DNA of 64,000 nt, from contig NZ_JBPODZ010000006.1 of NCBI RefSeq assembly GCF_052060015.1, positions 167,346 through 231,345 of the forward strand. The letters run 5' to 3'. The notes under the pieces were generated by a model that was not told where the DNA came from, made no database searches, and worked only from the letters and a program-made list of their open reading frames with translations. Shown here in pieces: positions 35,906-44,208 of this stretch (positions are counted from its first letter, which is position 1; each line of letters opens with the position of its first letter). A program made the translations under genes and the position numbers. This DNA is from Arhodomonas sp052060015. GTDB lineage: Bacteria; Pseudomonadota; Gammaproteobacteria; Nitrococcales; Nitrococcaceae.

Positions 35906-36358
35906 ATGGCGGGCTTCTATAAGCACCGCGCGCCCCTGCCGTTGGAGTCGGCACGGGTGATCGTCGAGCAGGCCCTGCGTGCCGCGCGGGGGCGCGAGCT
36001 CAAGCCCATGACCGTCGTGGTGGTGGACGCCGGTGGCCACCCCATCGCCGTGGAGCGCGAGGACGGGGCGGGTACGGTCCGCTTCGAGGTGGCCCGGGGT
36101 AAGGCGAGCGCCGCCCTGGGGGTGGGCTCCGCCAGCGGGGCCTTCGGTGCCGCCAACACCGAACGGCCGGCCTTCCTGGCCTCTGTGGCGGCCGCGGCCG
36201 GCGAGGGCGCGGTACCGGTGGCCGGTGGCGTGCTGGTCCTCGACGATGAGGAACGAATCATCGGTGCCGTCGGTGTCAGCGGTGACGCCTCGGACGCCGA
36301 TGAGGCGGTGGCGGTGGCCGGGATCGAGGCCGCCGGCCTGCGTGCCGGCGCCTCCTGA
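35906..36358 (+). CDS. GlcG/HbpS-like heme-binding family protein
   Basis: 150 residues. It has the family fold with ESARVIVEQALRAARGRELK, VVVVDAGGHPIAVEREDGA, ARGKASAALGVGSASGAFG, VAGGVLVLDDEERIIGAVGV and SGDASDADEAVAVAG. These small alpha/beta proteins (DUF336) include HbpS, a heme- and redox-linked sensor, and GlcG, of unclear role in glycolate loci. No signal peptide, so cytosolic. Start follows AAAGGAGGATCCGGT, a strong ribosome site. It converges with the alcohol dehydrogenase gene. Confidence 0.88.
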   Translation: MAGFYKHRAPLPLESARVIVEQALRAARGRELKPMTVVVVDAGGHPIAVEREDGAGTVRFEVARGKASAALGVGSASGAFGAANTERPAFLASVAAAAGEGAVPVAGGVLVLDDEERIIGAVGVSGDASDADEAVAVAGIEAAGLRAGAS

Positions 36359-36379
36359 AAGGCCGGACCATGGGCCGGC

Positions 36380-37378
36380 TCAGGGTACCAGTACGGCTGC
36401 TCCCTCCAGCCGGCCCTCCCGCAGGTCGTCGAGGGCTGCGTTGGCCTCTTCCAGGGGGTAGGTCCGGATGTGGGTGGTCACTGGCACCTCCGGGGCAATG
36501 CGCATGAGCTCATCGCCGTCCGCGCGGGTCAGGTTGGCCACGGAGTGTATCGAGCGCTCCTCCCAGAGGATGCGATAGGGGAATGCGGGGATCTCGCTCA
36601 TGTGGATGCCCGCGCAAACCACCCGGCCCCCTTTTCGCGCGGCGCGCAGGGCCGCCGGGACCAGGCTCCCCACGGGGGCGAAGATCACCGCGGCATCCAG
36701 CGGCTCCGGCGGCGGCTCGGTGGAGTCGCCGGCCCAGACGGCGCCGAGCCGGCGGGCGAAGTTTTGGGCCAGGGTGTCACCCGGCCGGGTCAGCGCGAGC
36801 ACCCGCCGGCCCTGGTGAATGGCGATCTGGGCGATGATGTGGGCCGCCGCGCCGAAGCCGTATAGGCCGATGGCCTCGCCGTCGCCGGCCATTCGCAGGG
36901 CGCGCTGTCCGATCAGCCCCGCGCACAGCAGCGGCGTGGCCTCGGCGTCCCCGTAGGTATCCGGGATTGGGAAACAGAAGCGCTCATCGGCCACGGTGTA
37001 CTCCGCGTAGCCACCCTGGATCTGGTAGCCGGTGAAGCGCGCCGCGTCGCAGAGGTTCTCCTGGCCTTCACGGCAGTAGCGACACTCCCCGCAGACATAG
37101 CCCAGCCAAGGCACGCCGACGCGGTTACCCACCTGGTAGCGCTCGCTGCCCGGTCCGGTGGCATCCACGGTGCCGACGATCTCGTGGCCGGGGACCAGCG
37201 GCAGGGTGGGGTCGGGGAGATCGCCGTCGATGACGTGCAGATCGGTGCGGCAGACCGCACAGGCGGTCACCCGCAAACGGATCTGACCCGGTCCCGGTTC
37301 CGGGATCGGCCAGCGCTCCGCGGTGAGTCGCTCGCCCTGGGCGTGGAGCACCATGGTGCGCATGCTCGATTCGCTCAT
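36380..37378 (-). CDS. Zinc-dependent alcohol dehydrogenase (MDR family)
   Basis: 332 residues from ATG 37378. Catalytic zinc ligands: Cys in ACAVCRTDLHV and the GHE motif (VPGHEIVGTV), then the structural-zinc cysteines CGECRYCREGQENLC. The Rossmann signature is YGFGAAAHIIAQIA rather than GxGxxG. It oxidises primary alcohols or reduces aldehydes with NAD(P). It is coupled to nnrS by a TGATG overlap, so the two are one transcript. Confidence 0.92.
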   Translation of the reverse strand: MSESSMRTMVLHAQGERLTAERWPIPEPGPGQIRLRVTACAVCRTDLHVIDGDLPDPTLPLVPGHEIVGTVDATGPGSERYQVGNRVGVPWLGYVCGECRYCREGQENLCDAARFTGYQIQGGYAEYTVADERFCFPIPDTYGDAEATPLLCAGLIGQRALRMAGDGEAIGLYGFGAAAHIIAQIAIHQGRRVLALTRPGDTLAQNFARRLGAVWAGDSTEPPPEPLDAAVIFAPVGSLVPAALRAARKGGRVVCAGIHMSEIPAFPYRILWEERSIHSVANLTRADGDELMRIAPEVPVTTHIRTYPLEEANAALDDLREGRLEGAAVLVP

Positions 37379-38520
37379 CACCCCCTCCCCAGGTTGGCCA
37401 GCAGCCCCTGCCACTGTTGCCGGGATAGGTTTACCAGCAACCGCGCGAGCATGACAAAGGACAGGCTCCATAGTCCCACGGCCACGGGCAGCAGCCCGTG
37501 GAGGCCACCGAAGGAGGGGGTCGCGACGAGGCGCAGGACCGTGGCCGCCGCCAGCATGGCGCTGGCCGCCGGCAGCAGACGGATGCCGGCCACCCCCTGA
37601 CGGGCCCGCTGCAGGGCGGTACGCGCCATCAGGTGCAGGAGGAAGGTGCCGGTGCCGCCGAGGGCGAGGATATGGATGACGTCGGCGGCTGGCAGGGGGG
37701 TGATCCAGGCCAGCGCCAGGGCCAGGAAGCCGGCGGCGCTCCAGGCATAACCCAGGGCGAGGCCCTGGGTGTCGGGCTGGTGGCGCATCCGCCAGGGCCG
37801 CCAGCGGATGACCCGTATCCCGGCGGCGATCCCGGCCAGGGCCGCGCCGGGGGCGGTCCAGGGCGCCCCGGCGGGCAGCGCCAGGACAAGCAGCACCAGA
37901 CCACCGAGCATCAGGGCCTCGAGGTTGGGCTGCAGGCGGGTCTCCCGCGTGCCGGCCAGGCCCTGCCAGGCGTTGGCCACGGCGGGGGCGAGCAGCCGCC
38001 CACCGAGGTAGAGGATCGCGCCGCCGGCGAGCATTAGCGCCGCGGTGACCAGGTTGCCGCGCCAGTGGCCCGGCAGTACCGGGCCCGCCAGGGTCGCCGC
38101 CGCCAGGCATGCCCCGAGGCCGGCGAGCAGAAGGGCGAACAGCCGGTTACGCCACTGGCGCCCCCCCGCGGCGAAGCGCGGCGCGACCAGCAGCGTGACC
38201 AGGACGGGAAAGGCGGCGGCGACCACCGCGCCCGCCTCGGTTGCCGACCAGATCCCGATCCGGCCGGCAAGCCAGAGCACGGTGGCGGCGAGCAGCGGCA
38301 TCGGTGCGAGCCGCGGGAACAGAAAGCCGGCAAGGGCGGCCAGGAGGAAGCCGGCTAGTAGCTCGAGGCCATGCCCGGTCGGCGACGCGGGGGTTAGCGG
38401 CTCGGTGCCGGCACCCGCGGTGAAGAGCCCCAGGGGCACGAAAACCGCCGCGTGGACCGCGGCGAGGGGAAAGAAAACCGTGGGGGCGTCGGGCAGGGGG
38501 AGATGCCGGGCGCGGGCCAT
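37378..38520 (-). CDS. nnrS: NnrS family heme/copper-binding membrane protein
   Basis: 380 residues from ATG 38520, placed eight bases after GGAGG. Twelve TM helices, with conserved features of NnrS: GLFTAGAGTEP, GHGLELLAGFLLAALAGFLF, TRLQPNLEALMLGG-like segment and DVIHILALGGTGTFLLHLMA. NnrS proteins bind heme and copper and protect against nitric oxide; the genes are often under NO- and O2-sensing regulators. NnrU lies 24 kb away. It precedes an alcohol dehydrogenase in the operon. Confidence 0.9.
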   Translation of the reverse strand: MARARHLPLPDAPTVFFPLAAVHAAVFVPLGLFTAGAGTEPLTPASPTGHGLELLAGFLLAALAGFLFPRLAPMPLLAATVLWLAGRIGIWSATEAGAVVAAAFPVLVTLLVAPRFAAGGRQWRNRLFALLLAGLGACLAAATLAGPVLPGHWRGNLVTAALMLAGGAILYLGGRLLAPAVANAWQGLAGTRETRLQPNLEALMLGGLVLLVLALPAGAPWTAPGAALAGIAAGIRVIRWRPWRMRHQPDTQGLALGYAWSAAGFLALALAWITPLPAADVIHILALGGTGTFLLHLMARTALQRARQGVAGIRLLPAASAMLAAATVLRLVATPSFGGLHGLLPVAVGLWSLSFVMLARLLVNLSRQQWQGLLANLGRG

Positions 38521-38633
38521 GACGGGAACCTCCATCGGCGCTATGATCGCAATCAGTGGGTAGGCGGTGGGAATGATACACGGGGTGCGGCCCGGTGGCC
38601 CCCGGGGTCCGGAGAACCAGTGGATACAGGACC

Positions 38634-40859
38634 ATGACCGCAAGCACGCCATTCGTGCCCGAGGATTCCCGTCTGGAGGTGGTCCAGGACGGCGAGCAGG
38701 CTATACTGCGGCTGATCTCGGGTGGTCGCCCCCTCGAGGAGATCCTCGCCGCCATCGCCCGGCTGGCCGAGCGGGCCTATCCCCGGCTCCGCGCCTCGTT
38801 GCTCGTGCGCCATGGCGAGCGCCTCCGTCACGGTGCCGCGCCCAGCCTGCCCCGTGCCTATACCGACGCCGTGGACGGGCTCCCCATTGGGTCGAGCAGT
38901 GGTACCTGCGGCGTCGCCGCCCATAGCGGCCGGCCCGTGATCACCGAAGACATCCGCCACGACCCCAATTGGTGCGGGCATCGCGAGCTGGCGAGCCGTC
39001 ATGGCATCCGCTCGTGCTGGTCGCAGCCGATACTGGACTCGACTGGCGTGGTCGTCGGCACCTTCGCGTTCTACGGCACCGAGCCCGGTGTCCCCAACGA
39101 GGCCGAGACCCAGATGGTCGAGCGTTTGGCGGACCTGGCCAGTATTACCATCGAGCGGGCGCGGGCGGCAGAGCGCCAGCGCTTGTCCGCCACGGTGTTC
39201 GATAACACCAGTGACGCGGTCATGATTACCGGGGCCGATGGCCGGATCATGGAGATCAACCAGGCCTTCGTGGCCATCACCGGCTACCGCCGCGACCAAG
39301 TCATCGGCCGCAGCCCGAGGCTGCTCGGCGGCGGCGAGGACCCCCTGCGCGTGTACCGCGACGTCTGGCGGGCGGTGGCGCGCGGACCCGGGCACTGGCA
39401 AGGGGAGGTGCTGGCCCGCCACGCGGACGGTAGCGAGCTGCCATTGTGGACGGCGGTGGACGGCGTCCGTGACGCCGACGACACCCTGACCCACCTGGTG
39501 GCGGTGATGTCGGATATCAGCGACATGAAACGTTCGCAACAGGAGATCGCCTACCTCGCCCATCACGACCCCCTGACGGGGCTACCCAACCGCCGCCGGC
39601 TCGATGCCCTGCTCGAGCGCGGGCTGGCGCGGGCGCGCCGGGGCGGTTCCCAGCTGGCGGTGGTCTTCATCGACCTCGACCGCTTCAAGGACATCAACGA
39701 CAGCCTTGGCCACCACGCGGGCGATGAGCTCCTGCAACAGGTCTGCGAGCGCCTGCGCTCGGTGTTCCGCGCCGAGGACGTGCTCGCGCGGATCAGCGGC
39801 GATGAGCTGGTGGCGGTATTCCACGATATCACCGGCATACCCGGGGTCGCCCGGATCGTCGAGAGGCTCATGCAGCTCCTGGCCGTGCCCTTTCACGCAG
39901 GTGGGCACAGCATCCGCATCACCGCGAGTATGGGGATCTCGGTCTACCCGGACGACGCGGACTCCGTCGCTATGCTATTGCGCAATGCGGATACCGCCAT
40001 GTATCGGGCCAAGGAGAGCGGGCGCAACACCTACGCCTTTTACAGCCGCGACATGACCCGCCGGGTCCTTGATCGCATGCGTCTGGAGAGCGCCCTCAGG
40101 GAGTCGGTGGAAAACGACCACTTCGATCTCGCCTACCAGCCGCAGATCGACCTGGCCACTGGGCGTTGGCGGGGCGTGGAGGCGCTGCTGCGCTGGCATC
40201 ATCCGGAGCTCGGCGCGGTGGTGCCGGGGCGGTTCATACCCATCGCCGAGGACACCGGCGTGATCCATGAGATCGGTTCCTGGGCCCTCGAACAAGCCTG
40301 CCGGCGATTGCGCCGCTGGCAGGACGCGGGCCTGCCGGTGGGGATGCTGGCGGTCAACGTGGCCGCTTCTCAGATCGAACGCGGCGGCTTCTCGGAGATG
40401 GTACGGGAGGTGCTCGAGCGTACCGGGATAGCGCCGCAGGACCTGGAGCTCGAGGTCACGGAGGGCTCGATCATGAGCGGCAGTGAGCGCTCGGCATCGG
40501 AGCTTCAGCAACTGCGGGGGATGGGGGTAGGGCTCGCCATTGACGACTTCGGGACGGGCTATTCCTCGCTGGCGCAGCTCAAGCGGCTGCCGGTACAGAC
40601 CCTCAAGATCGACCAATCCTTTATTCGTGACATCCCCGATGATCCCAATGACTGTGCCATCGCCGAGGCGATCATCGCGCTCGCGCGCACGCTGGGGCTG
40701 CAGGTGGTGGCCGAAGGGGTGGAGACCGAGGCGCAGGCGGCGTTTCTGATGGAACAGGGCTGCTATCGGGCCCAGGGGTTCCTGTATGGGAAGCCATCGG
40801 ACATGGAGGGGATCGAGGCGCTGATAGGGGGAGGGGGGTGCGCTAGGCTGGGGAAATGA
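38634..40859 (+). CDS. GAF-PAS-GGDEF-EAL cyclic-di-GMP protein with degenerate GGDEF
   Basis: 741 residues from ATG 38634. A GAF domain (about 15-165) with the GSSSGTCGVAAHSGRPVI signature, a PAS domain (about 175-290, VFDNTSDAVMITGADGRIME), then GGDEF (about 300-465) in which the loop reads RISGDELVAV instead of GGDEF. The EAL domain (about 475-735) has intact GVEALLRW, LEVTEGSIM and DDFGTGYSSL. It probably acts mainly as a cyclic-di-GMP phosphodiesterase, with the GGDEF as a regulatory GTP or ligand-binding part. Confidence 0.92.
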   Translation: MTASTPFVPEDSRLEVVQDGEQAILRLISGGRPLEEILAAIARLAERAYPRLRASLLVRHGERLRHGAAPSLPRAYTDAVDGLPIGSSSGTCGVAAHSGRPVITEDIRHDPNWCGHRELASRHGIRSCWSQPILDSTGVVVGTFAFYGTEPGVPNEAETQMVERLADLASITIERARAAERQRLSATVFDNTSDAVMITGADGRIMEINQAFVAITGYRRDQVIGRSPRLLGGGEDPLRVYRDVWRAVARGPGHWQGEVLARHADGSELPLWTAVDGVRDADDTLTHLVAVMSDISDMKRSQQEIAYLAHHDPLTGLPNRRRLDALLERGLARARRGGSQLAVVFIDLDRFKDINDSLGHHAGDELLQQVCERLRSVFRAEDVLARISGDELVAVFHDITGIPGVARIVERLMQLLAVPFHAGGHSIRITASMGISVYPDDADSVAMLLRNADTAMYRAKESGRNTYAFYSRDMTRRVLDRMRLESALRESVENDHFDLAYQPQIDLATGRWRGVEALLRWHHPELGAVVPGRFIPIAEDTGVIHEIGSWALEQACRRLRRWQDAGLPVGMLAVNVAASQIERGGFSEMVREVLERTGIAPQDLELEVTEGSIMSGSERSASELQQLRGMGVGLAIDDFGTGYSSLAQLKRLPVQTLKIDQSFIRDIPDDPNDCAIAEAIIALARTLGLQVVAEGVETEAQAAFLMEQGCYRAQGFLYGKPSDMEGIEALIGGGGCARLGK

Positions 40860-40861
40860 AA

Positions 40862-40890
40862 ACGGCCGCCGGCGTTGGGCCGGCGGCCGT
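40862..40890 (-). terminator. Terminator of the second phasin gene
   Basis: ACGGCCGCCGGC-(5 nt)-GCCGGCGGCCGT is a perfect 12-bp stem that sits between the convergent ends of the EAL gene and the phasin. On the minus strand it is followed by TTTTCATTT, so it is a good intrinsic terminator for the phasin; on the plus strand only CTCT follows. Confidence 0.75.
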
Positions 40891-40910
40891 CTCTGGGGCA
40901 AGGCCAGGCC

Positions 40911-41276
40911 TTACTTGCTCGAGGTCGCTGCCTCGGAGACGGTCTTGGCGTTGTCCTGCACCGCCTTCTGCGTCTTCTCCGCGAACTCCTGGTTCAGCGC
41001 GACGACCTTCTCGGCATCACCCTTGACGCGGTCACGGATGGTCTCCGCGGCCTTCTGCTGCTGCTGCCAGTAGGACTGCACGTCGGTGGCGTCCTTGATG
41101 TCGAGCGCCGCACGCATCTGCTGGATGCCGAACTCGCTGTAGGCCTTGGCGGCGTCATACTGCACGTTGGTCAGCTTCTCGAAGTGATCCACGGCCATGG
41201 ACGCGTAGGTGCGCATCGGCCCGAAAACGGTCTTCTCGAACTGCTCAGTCATCTGGTTAAAATTCGTGTTCGTCAT
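40911..41276 (-). CDS. Phasin (second paralogue)
   Basis: 121 residues, all helical. The N-terminal NFNQMTEQFEKTVFGPMRTY, a mid YDAAKAYSEFGIQQMRA segment and the RVKGDAEKVVALNQEFAEKT region parallel the phasin at 35.2 kb. It should bind polyhydroxyalkanoate granules. Codons are biased and the ribosome site CTAGGAGGCAAAAGAC is strong, suggesting high expression. It has its own promoter and terminator. Confidence 0.93.
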   Translation of the reverse strand: MTNTNFNQMTEQFEKTVFGPMRTYASMAVDHFEKLTNVQYDAAKAYSEFGIQQMRAALDIKDATDVQSYWQQQQKAAETIRDRVKGDAEKVVALNQEFAEKTQKAVQDNAKTVSEAATSSK

Positions 41277-41297
41277 GTCTTTTGCCTCCTAGGCGTT

Positions 41298-41324
41298 TGA
41301 GTTCACAAGGTCTGATTGAACTCA
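41298..41324. repeat. Inverted repeat in the leader of the second phasin
   Basis: TGAGTTCA (41298-41305) and TGAACTCA (41317-41324) are perfect complements 11 bp apart, 22 bp before the phasin start codon on the minus strand. In the transcript they would fold into a leader hairpin just upstream of the ribosome site; alternatively they form an operator palindrome. No regulator is known. Confidence 0.4.
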
Positions 41325-41342
41325 TCAGCCTTGATGCGGTGC

Positions 41343-41371
41343 ACAATAACAAAGCCGCTGCTGCGCTGCAA
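41343..41371 (-). promoter_or_regulatory. Second phasin promoter with TTGCN3GCA element over its -35
   Basis: On the minus strand TTGCAG (41366-41371), a 17-bp spacer and TGT-TATTGT (extended -10, 41343-41348) sit about 67 bp before the start codon. The -35 lies within TTGCAGCGCA, which fits TTGCN3GCA like the first phasin promoter, at the same phase relative to the -10. A shared repressor such as PhaR is suggested. Confidence 0.5.
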
Positions 41372-41407
41372 CATCTTTTTTTCACCCGCCCGTCAGCTCG
41401 GCGCCGG

Positions 41408-41436
41408 TTTACCAAATAACTATTTACGTCTAAATT
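41408..41436 (+). promoter_or_regulatory. Candidate sigma-70 promoter of the GMC operon
   Basis: TTTACC (41408-41413), a 17-bp spacer and TAAATT (41431-41436) sit 37 bp before the ATG at 41473, in the most AT-rich stretch between the phasin and this operon. Each hexamer matches four of six consensus positions. AAGGGGAGAAGGGGGC provides the ribosome site. Confidence 0.35.
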
Positions 41437-41472
41437 AAATTCCCGTCGCCATCGATAAGGGGAGAAGGGGGC

Positions 41473-42030
41473 ATGGTTCCGGCCCGACGGGAGTTTCTGA
41501 AGGGGGCAGCGTGCGGTGTCGCGCTCTATACCGTGGGAGGCTTCGGCGTGATGCTGACCCCCCGTCAGGCGAGGGCGCGCTCGGCGGATCTGCGGGTGCT
41601 CACCGCCGCCGAGGCGGGGGTCCTCGAGGCCTATGGCGAGGCGCTGCTTCCGGGCAGCGCGGAGGCGGGTCTAGCCCCCTACGTGGACGCCCAGCTCGCC
41701 GCCGCCCCCTCGGAGAGCCTGCTGATGATCCGCTATCTGGATGTGCCGCCGCCGTGGGACGGCTTCTACCGGGGCGCCCTCCGAGCGGTCGACGCCCTGG
41801 CCCGCGAGCGGTTTGGGGCATCCGTCGCCGACCTGGACAGCGCCGCTGCCAGTGAACTCGCCGGCATGGTCGCAGGGGGAAAGCCGAAGCCTTGGGCCGG
41901 CCCGCCGGCCGGCTTCGTGCATTTCGTCGTCCGCGCCGATGTGGTGGACGTGGTCTACGGGGTACCCGGTGGCTTCGATGCCCTCGGCATCCCCTACATG
42001 GCCCACATCGAACCGGAGGTGCTGGCATGA
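41473..42030 (+). CDS. Tat-exported small subunit associated with a GMC oxidoreductase
   Basis: 185 residues. The N-terminus ARREFLKGAACGVALYTVGG is a twin-arginine (RREFLK) signal. The mature part, rich in helix with VLTAAEAGVLEAYGEALLPG, resembles the small subunit 3 of gluconate/sorbitol-type membrane dehydrogenases. It probably escorts the GMC flavoprotein through the Tat system as a folded pair. Its last codons overlap the next ATG by 4 bp (ATGA). Confidence 0.78.
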   Translation: MVPARREFLKGAACGVALYTVGGFGVMLTPRQARARSADLRVLTAAEAGVLEAYGEALLPGSAEAGLAPYVDAQLAAAPSESLLMIRYLDVPPPWDGFYRGALRAVDALARERFGASVADLDSAAASELAGMVAGGKPKPWAGPPAGFVHFVVRADVVDVVYGVPGGFDALGIPYMAHIEPEVLA

Positions 42031-43595
42031 GCGCTCGGGAGACAGTGGACGCCGTGATCGTGGGCGGCGGCGCGGCGGGCGCGTTCTATGCGCGCCACCT
42101 CGCGGAGGCCGGGCTTCGGGTGGTGGTCCTGGACGCGGGGCCGGGCTGGTCGACGGAGGACCTGCAGAGCAGCTTGGTGCATTCGCGGCGCCTGCGCTGG
42201 GGCGGGCCGGCGGTGGAGACCGCCGGCGAGCACCCGTTCGGCTACGGCTTCAATGCCGGCTGGGGCTCCGGCGGCGCCGCCCTGCACCACTACGGCACCT
42301 GGCTGCGGCTCGACGAGTCCGATTTCCGCATGCGCAGCCGCTTCGGCCGCGGCCGTGACTGGCCCATCGACTACGAGACCCTGCGCCCCTACTACGACCG
42401 GATCCAGAAGGAGGCGGGGCTCTCCGGCGATGCCGAGGCCGAGCGCTGGCGGCCGACGGGAGAGCCCTATCCCATGCCGCCGCTGGCCACGTTCGGACAG
42501 GCCCGTGCCATCGCCCGCGGCTTCGAGGCGATGGGCATGCACACCGCGCCTATGCCCATGGCCATTAATTCCCAACCCTACGGCGACCGGCCCGCCTGCC
42601 TCTACGATGGCTGGTGTGACGCCGGTTGCCCCATCGGCGCCCTGTATAACCCGCTGGTGCGCGACATCCCCGGGGCGATCGCCGCGGGCGCCGAGATCCG
42701 CCCGCATAGCGACGTGCTGCGGGTGCTCACCCGTAACGGCCGGGCCACGGGCGTGGAGTACGTCGACGGTGCCGGCGAGCGCCAGCATCAGCCGGCGCGG
42801 GTGGTGGTGCTCGCCGCCTCGGCGGTACACAATCCCGGCATTCTGCTCAACTCCGCCGACCAAGACTGGCCTGACGGGCTCGCCAATGGCAGCGGCCAGG
42901 TGGGCCGGGGGTTCATGACCCATTCCGTTGCCGGCGTCTATGCCCTGTTCGAGGAGGAGACCGAGCCGTACATGGGCGTCGCCGGGGCGCAGCTGAGCTG
43001 TCGCGATGGCTACGCCAAGGACGGCCGGGAGAGCGGCTTCGGTAGCTATCAGTGGCTGATCGGCCCCGCCATGAAGCCCAACGACCTCCTGGGCATGGCG
43101 GTGACCCGCGCCGACCTCTGGGGTGAGGAGCTGCATGCCTTTATCCGCCGGGCGGCACGGCACATGGCCAATATGCTGGCCATGGGAGAGGACCTTCCGG
43201 ATCCCGACAACCGTATCGAGCTCGGCGAGCTCCGAGACCGCTACGGCCGGCGCCCGGTGCGGGTAGTCCATCGCTTCAGCGCCGACTCCATGGCGGTCCA
43301 CGAGCATGCCCGCGAGGAGGGCCTGGCGGTCATGGAGGCCGCGGGGGCGGAGACCGCCTGGGCGGGGCCGCTGGGCACGGCGCACATGATGGGCGGGACC
43401 CCGATGGGCGACGACCCCGCGGAGTCCGTGGTGGACAGCCACGGGCGCTGCCATGAGGTGCCGAACCTGGTGATCGCCGGAACCGGGGTATTCCCCACGG
43501 CCGGGGCTAACAATCCCACCTTCACCCTGTATGCGCTGGGACTGCGGGGTGTGGAGCACCTGATCTCCGACTGGGAGGGTTACGCCGGGGCGTAA
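42027..43595 (+). CDS. GMC-family flavoprotein oxidoreductase
   Basis: 522 residues from ATG 42027. The FAD-binding Rossmann motif is DAVIVGGGAAGAFYARHLAE (residues 8-27), and the C-terminal GMC region has NLVIAGTGVFPTAGANNPTFTLYAL, with HMMGGTPMGDD before it holding the active-site His. A cysteine-rich stretch (CLYDGWCDAGCP, about 191-202) is kept. Lacking its own signal, it is likely carried by its Tat subunit. Sugar or alcohol dehydrogenase activity is likely. No cytochrome c subunit is next to it, so its electron acceptor is uncertain. Confidence 0.9.
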   Translation: MSARETVDAVIVGGGAAGAFYARHLAEAGLRVVVLDAGPGWSTEDLQSSLVHSRRLRWGGPAVETAGEHPFGYGFNAGWGSGGAALHHYGTWLRLDESDFRMRSRFGRGRDWPIDYETLRPYYDRIQKEAGLSGDAEAERWRPTGEPYPMPPLATFGQARAIARGFEAMGMHTAPMPMAINSQPYGDRPACLYDGWCDAGCPIGALYNPLVRDIPGAIAAGAEIRPHSDVLRVLTRNGRATGVEYVDGAGERQHQPARVVVLAASAVHNPGILLNSADQDWPDGLANGSGQVGRGFMTHSVAGVYALFEEETEPYMGVAGAQLSCRDGYAKDGRESGFGSYQWLIGPAMKPNDLLGMAVTRADLWGEELHAFIRRAARHMANMLAMGEDLPDPDNRIELGELRDRYGRRPVRVVHRFSADSMAVHEHAREEGLAVMEAAGAETAWAGPLGTAHMMGGTPMGDDPAESVVDSHGRCHEVPNLVIAGTGVFPTAGANNPTFTLYALGLRGVEHLISDWEGYAGA

Positions 43596-43688
43596 TCGCC
43601 GCGCGAGGCCGGTGAGGGCGTTTGCGCCCCCCGGCGCCCTCGGCTACCCTGCGCACGCCGATTCCTGGGAGCACAGGACCGCAGGGAC

Positions 43689-44087
43689 GTGACCGACCCC
43701 GCCAGACATTCCGCCCGCCGGCTTTGCGCCCGCCGCGTTTTCGTGGCGTGGCTGGTGGGCGTGATCCTGGTCAATCTCAGCCTGCCGCTGGCCGGCGGCA
43801 TGGCCCACGCCGGGCGCCTCGCCGACTGGGCCAGTCTCTGCGGTGTGAGCGCCGACACCGAGATCACCTTCGCTGTACCTGCCGAGGACGAGGGCCCCGT
43901 CTGTTGCCCCCTCTGCCCGGACTGCCCCGGTTGCACCGGTGCCGGCGCGGCGGCGCCCCATGATGACACCCCTGCCGGCTGGCCGCCGGCTCCCCGGGGC
44001 GGTGGGCCGGTCCTCGCCACTGCCGGGCCCCCTGGCGAGTGGCCTGCGGCCACCCGCGCCCGTCCCCGGGCGCCCCCTGTCCGCTAG
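43689..44087 (+). CDS. DUF2946-like Cys-rich exported protein
   Basis: 132 residues from GTG 43689. A basic N-terminus and one TM/signal segment (VFVAWLVGVILVNLSLPLAGG) precede a small periplasmic part with the cluster CCPLCPDCPGC. DUF2946 proteins with such metal-binding cysteine/histidine patches commonly sit beside copper-related genes. It precedes the copper receptor by 121 bp on the same strand, which supports a copper role. The Pro/Arg-rich tail is probably disordered. Confidence 0.6.
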   Translation: MTDPARHSARRLCARRVFVAWLVGVILVNLSLPLAGGMAHAGRLADWASLCGVSADTEITFAVPAEDEGPVCCPLCPDCPGCTGAGAAAPHDDTPAGWPPAPRGGGPVLATAGPPGEWPAATRARPRAPPVR

Positions 44088-44208
44088 CTGACCGCACTAA
44101 CGGATCCCCGTGTAACGCTCCACCGCCGCGGCCAATGCGCGCGCGGCCGGCAGGGCGACGTGCCCGGAGATCCTGCTCGTTCGGCTTTATGGACAGGGAG
44201 TTGGAATA

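Noticed and set aside
38543..38556. Possible FNR/NNR box ATGATCGCAATCAG near nnrS
   Set aside because: The core TGATN4ATCA is intact, but it lies only 23 bp from the nnrS start. An activator site at -41.5 would place the transcript start inside the gene, and no suitable -10 was seen for the divergent gene.
38553..39566. Minus-strand open frame across the GAF-PAS gene
   Set aside because: High-GC antisense shadow of a conserved GAF-PAS region; no ribosome site or family features.
43614..43641. Terminator-like repeat GAGGGCG/CGCCCTC after the GMC gene
   Set aside because: The stem is 7 bp with a 14-base loop and no T-run; too weak to annotate.
44088..44208. Cobalamin riboswitch before the TonB-dependent receptor
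   Set aside because: The plug signature GGCPHRMDPPTAY is of the copper type, and no B12-box-like sequence was seen in the leader.
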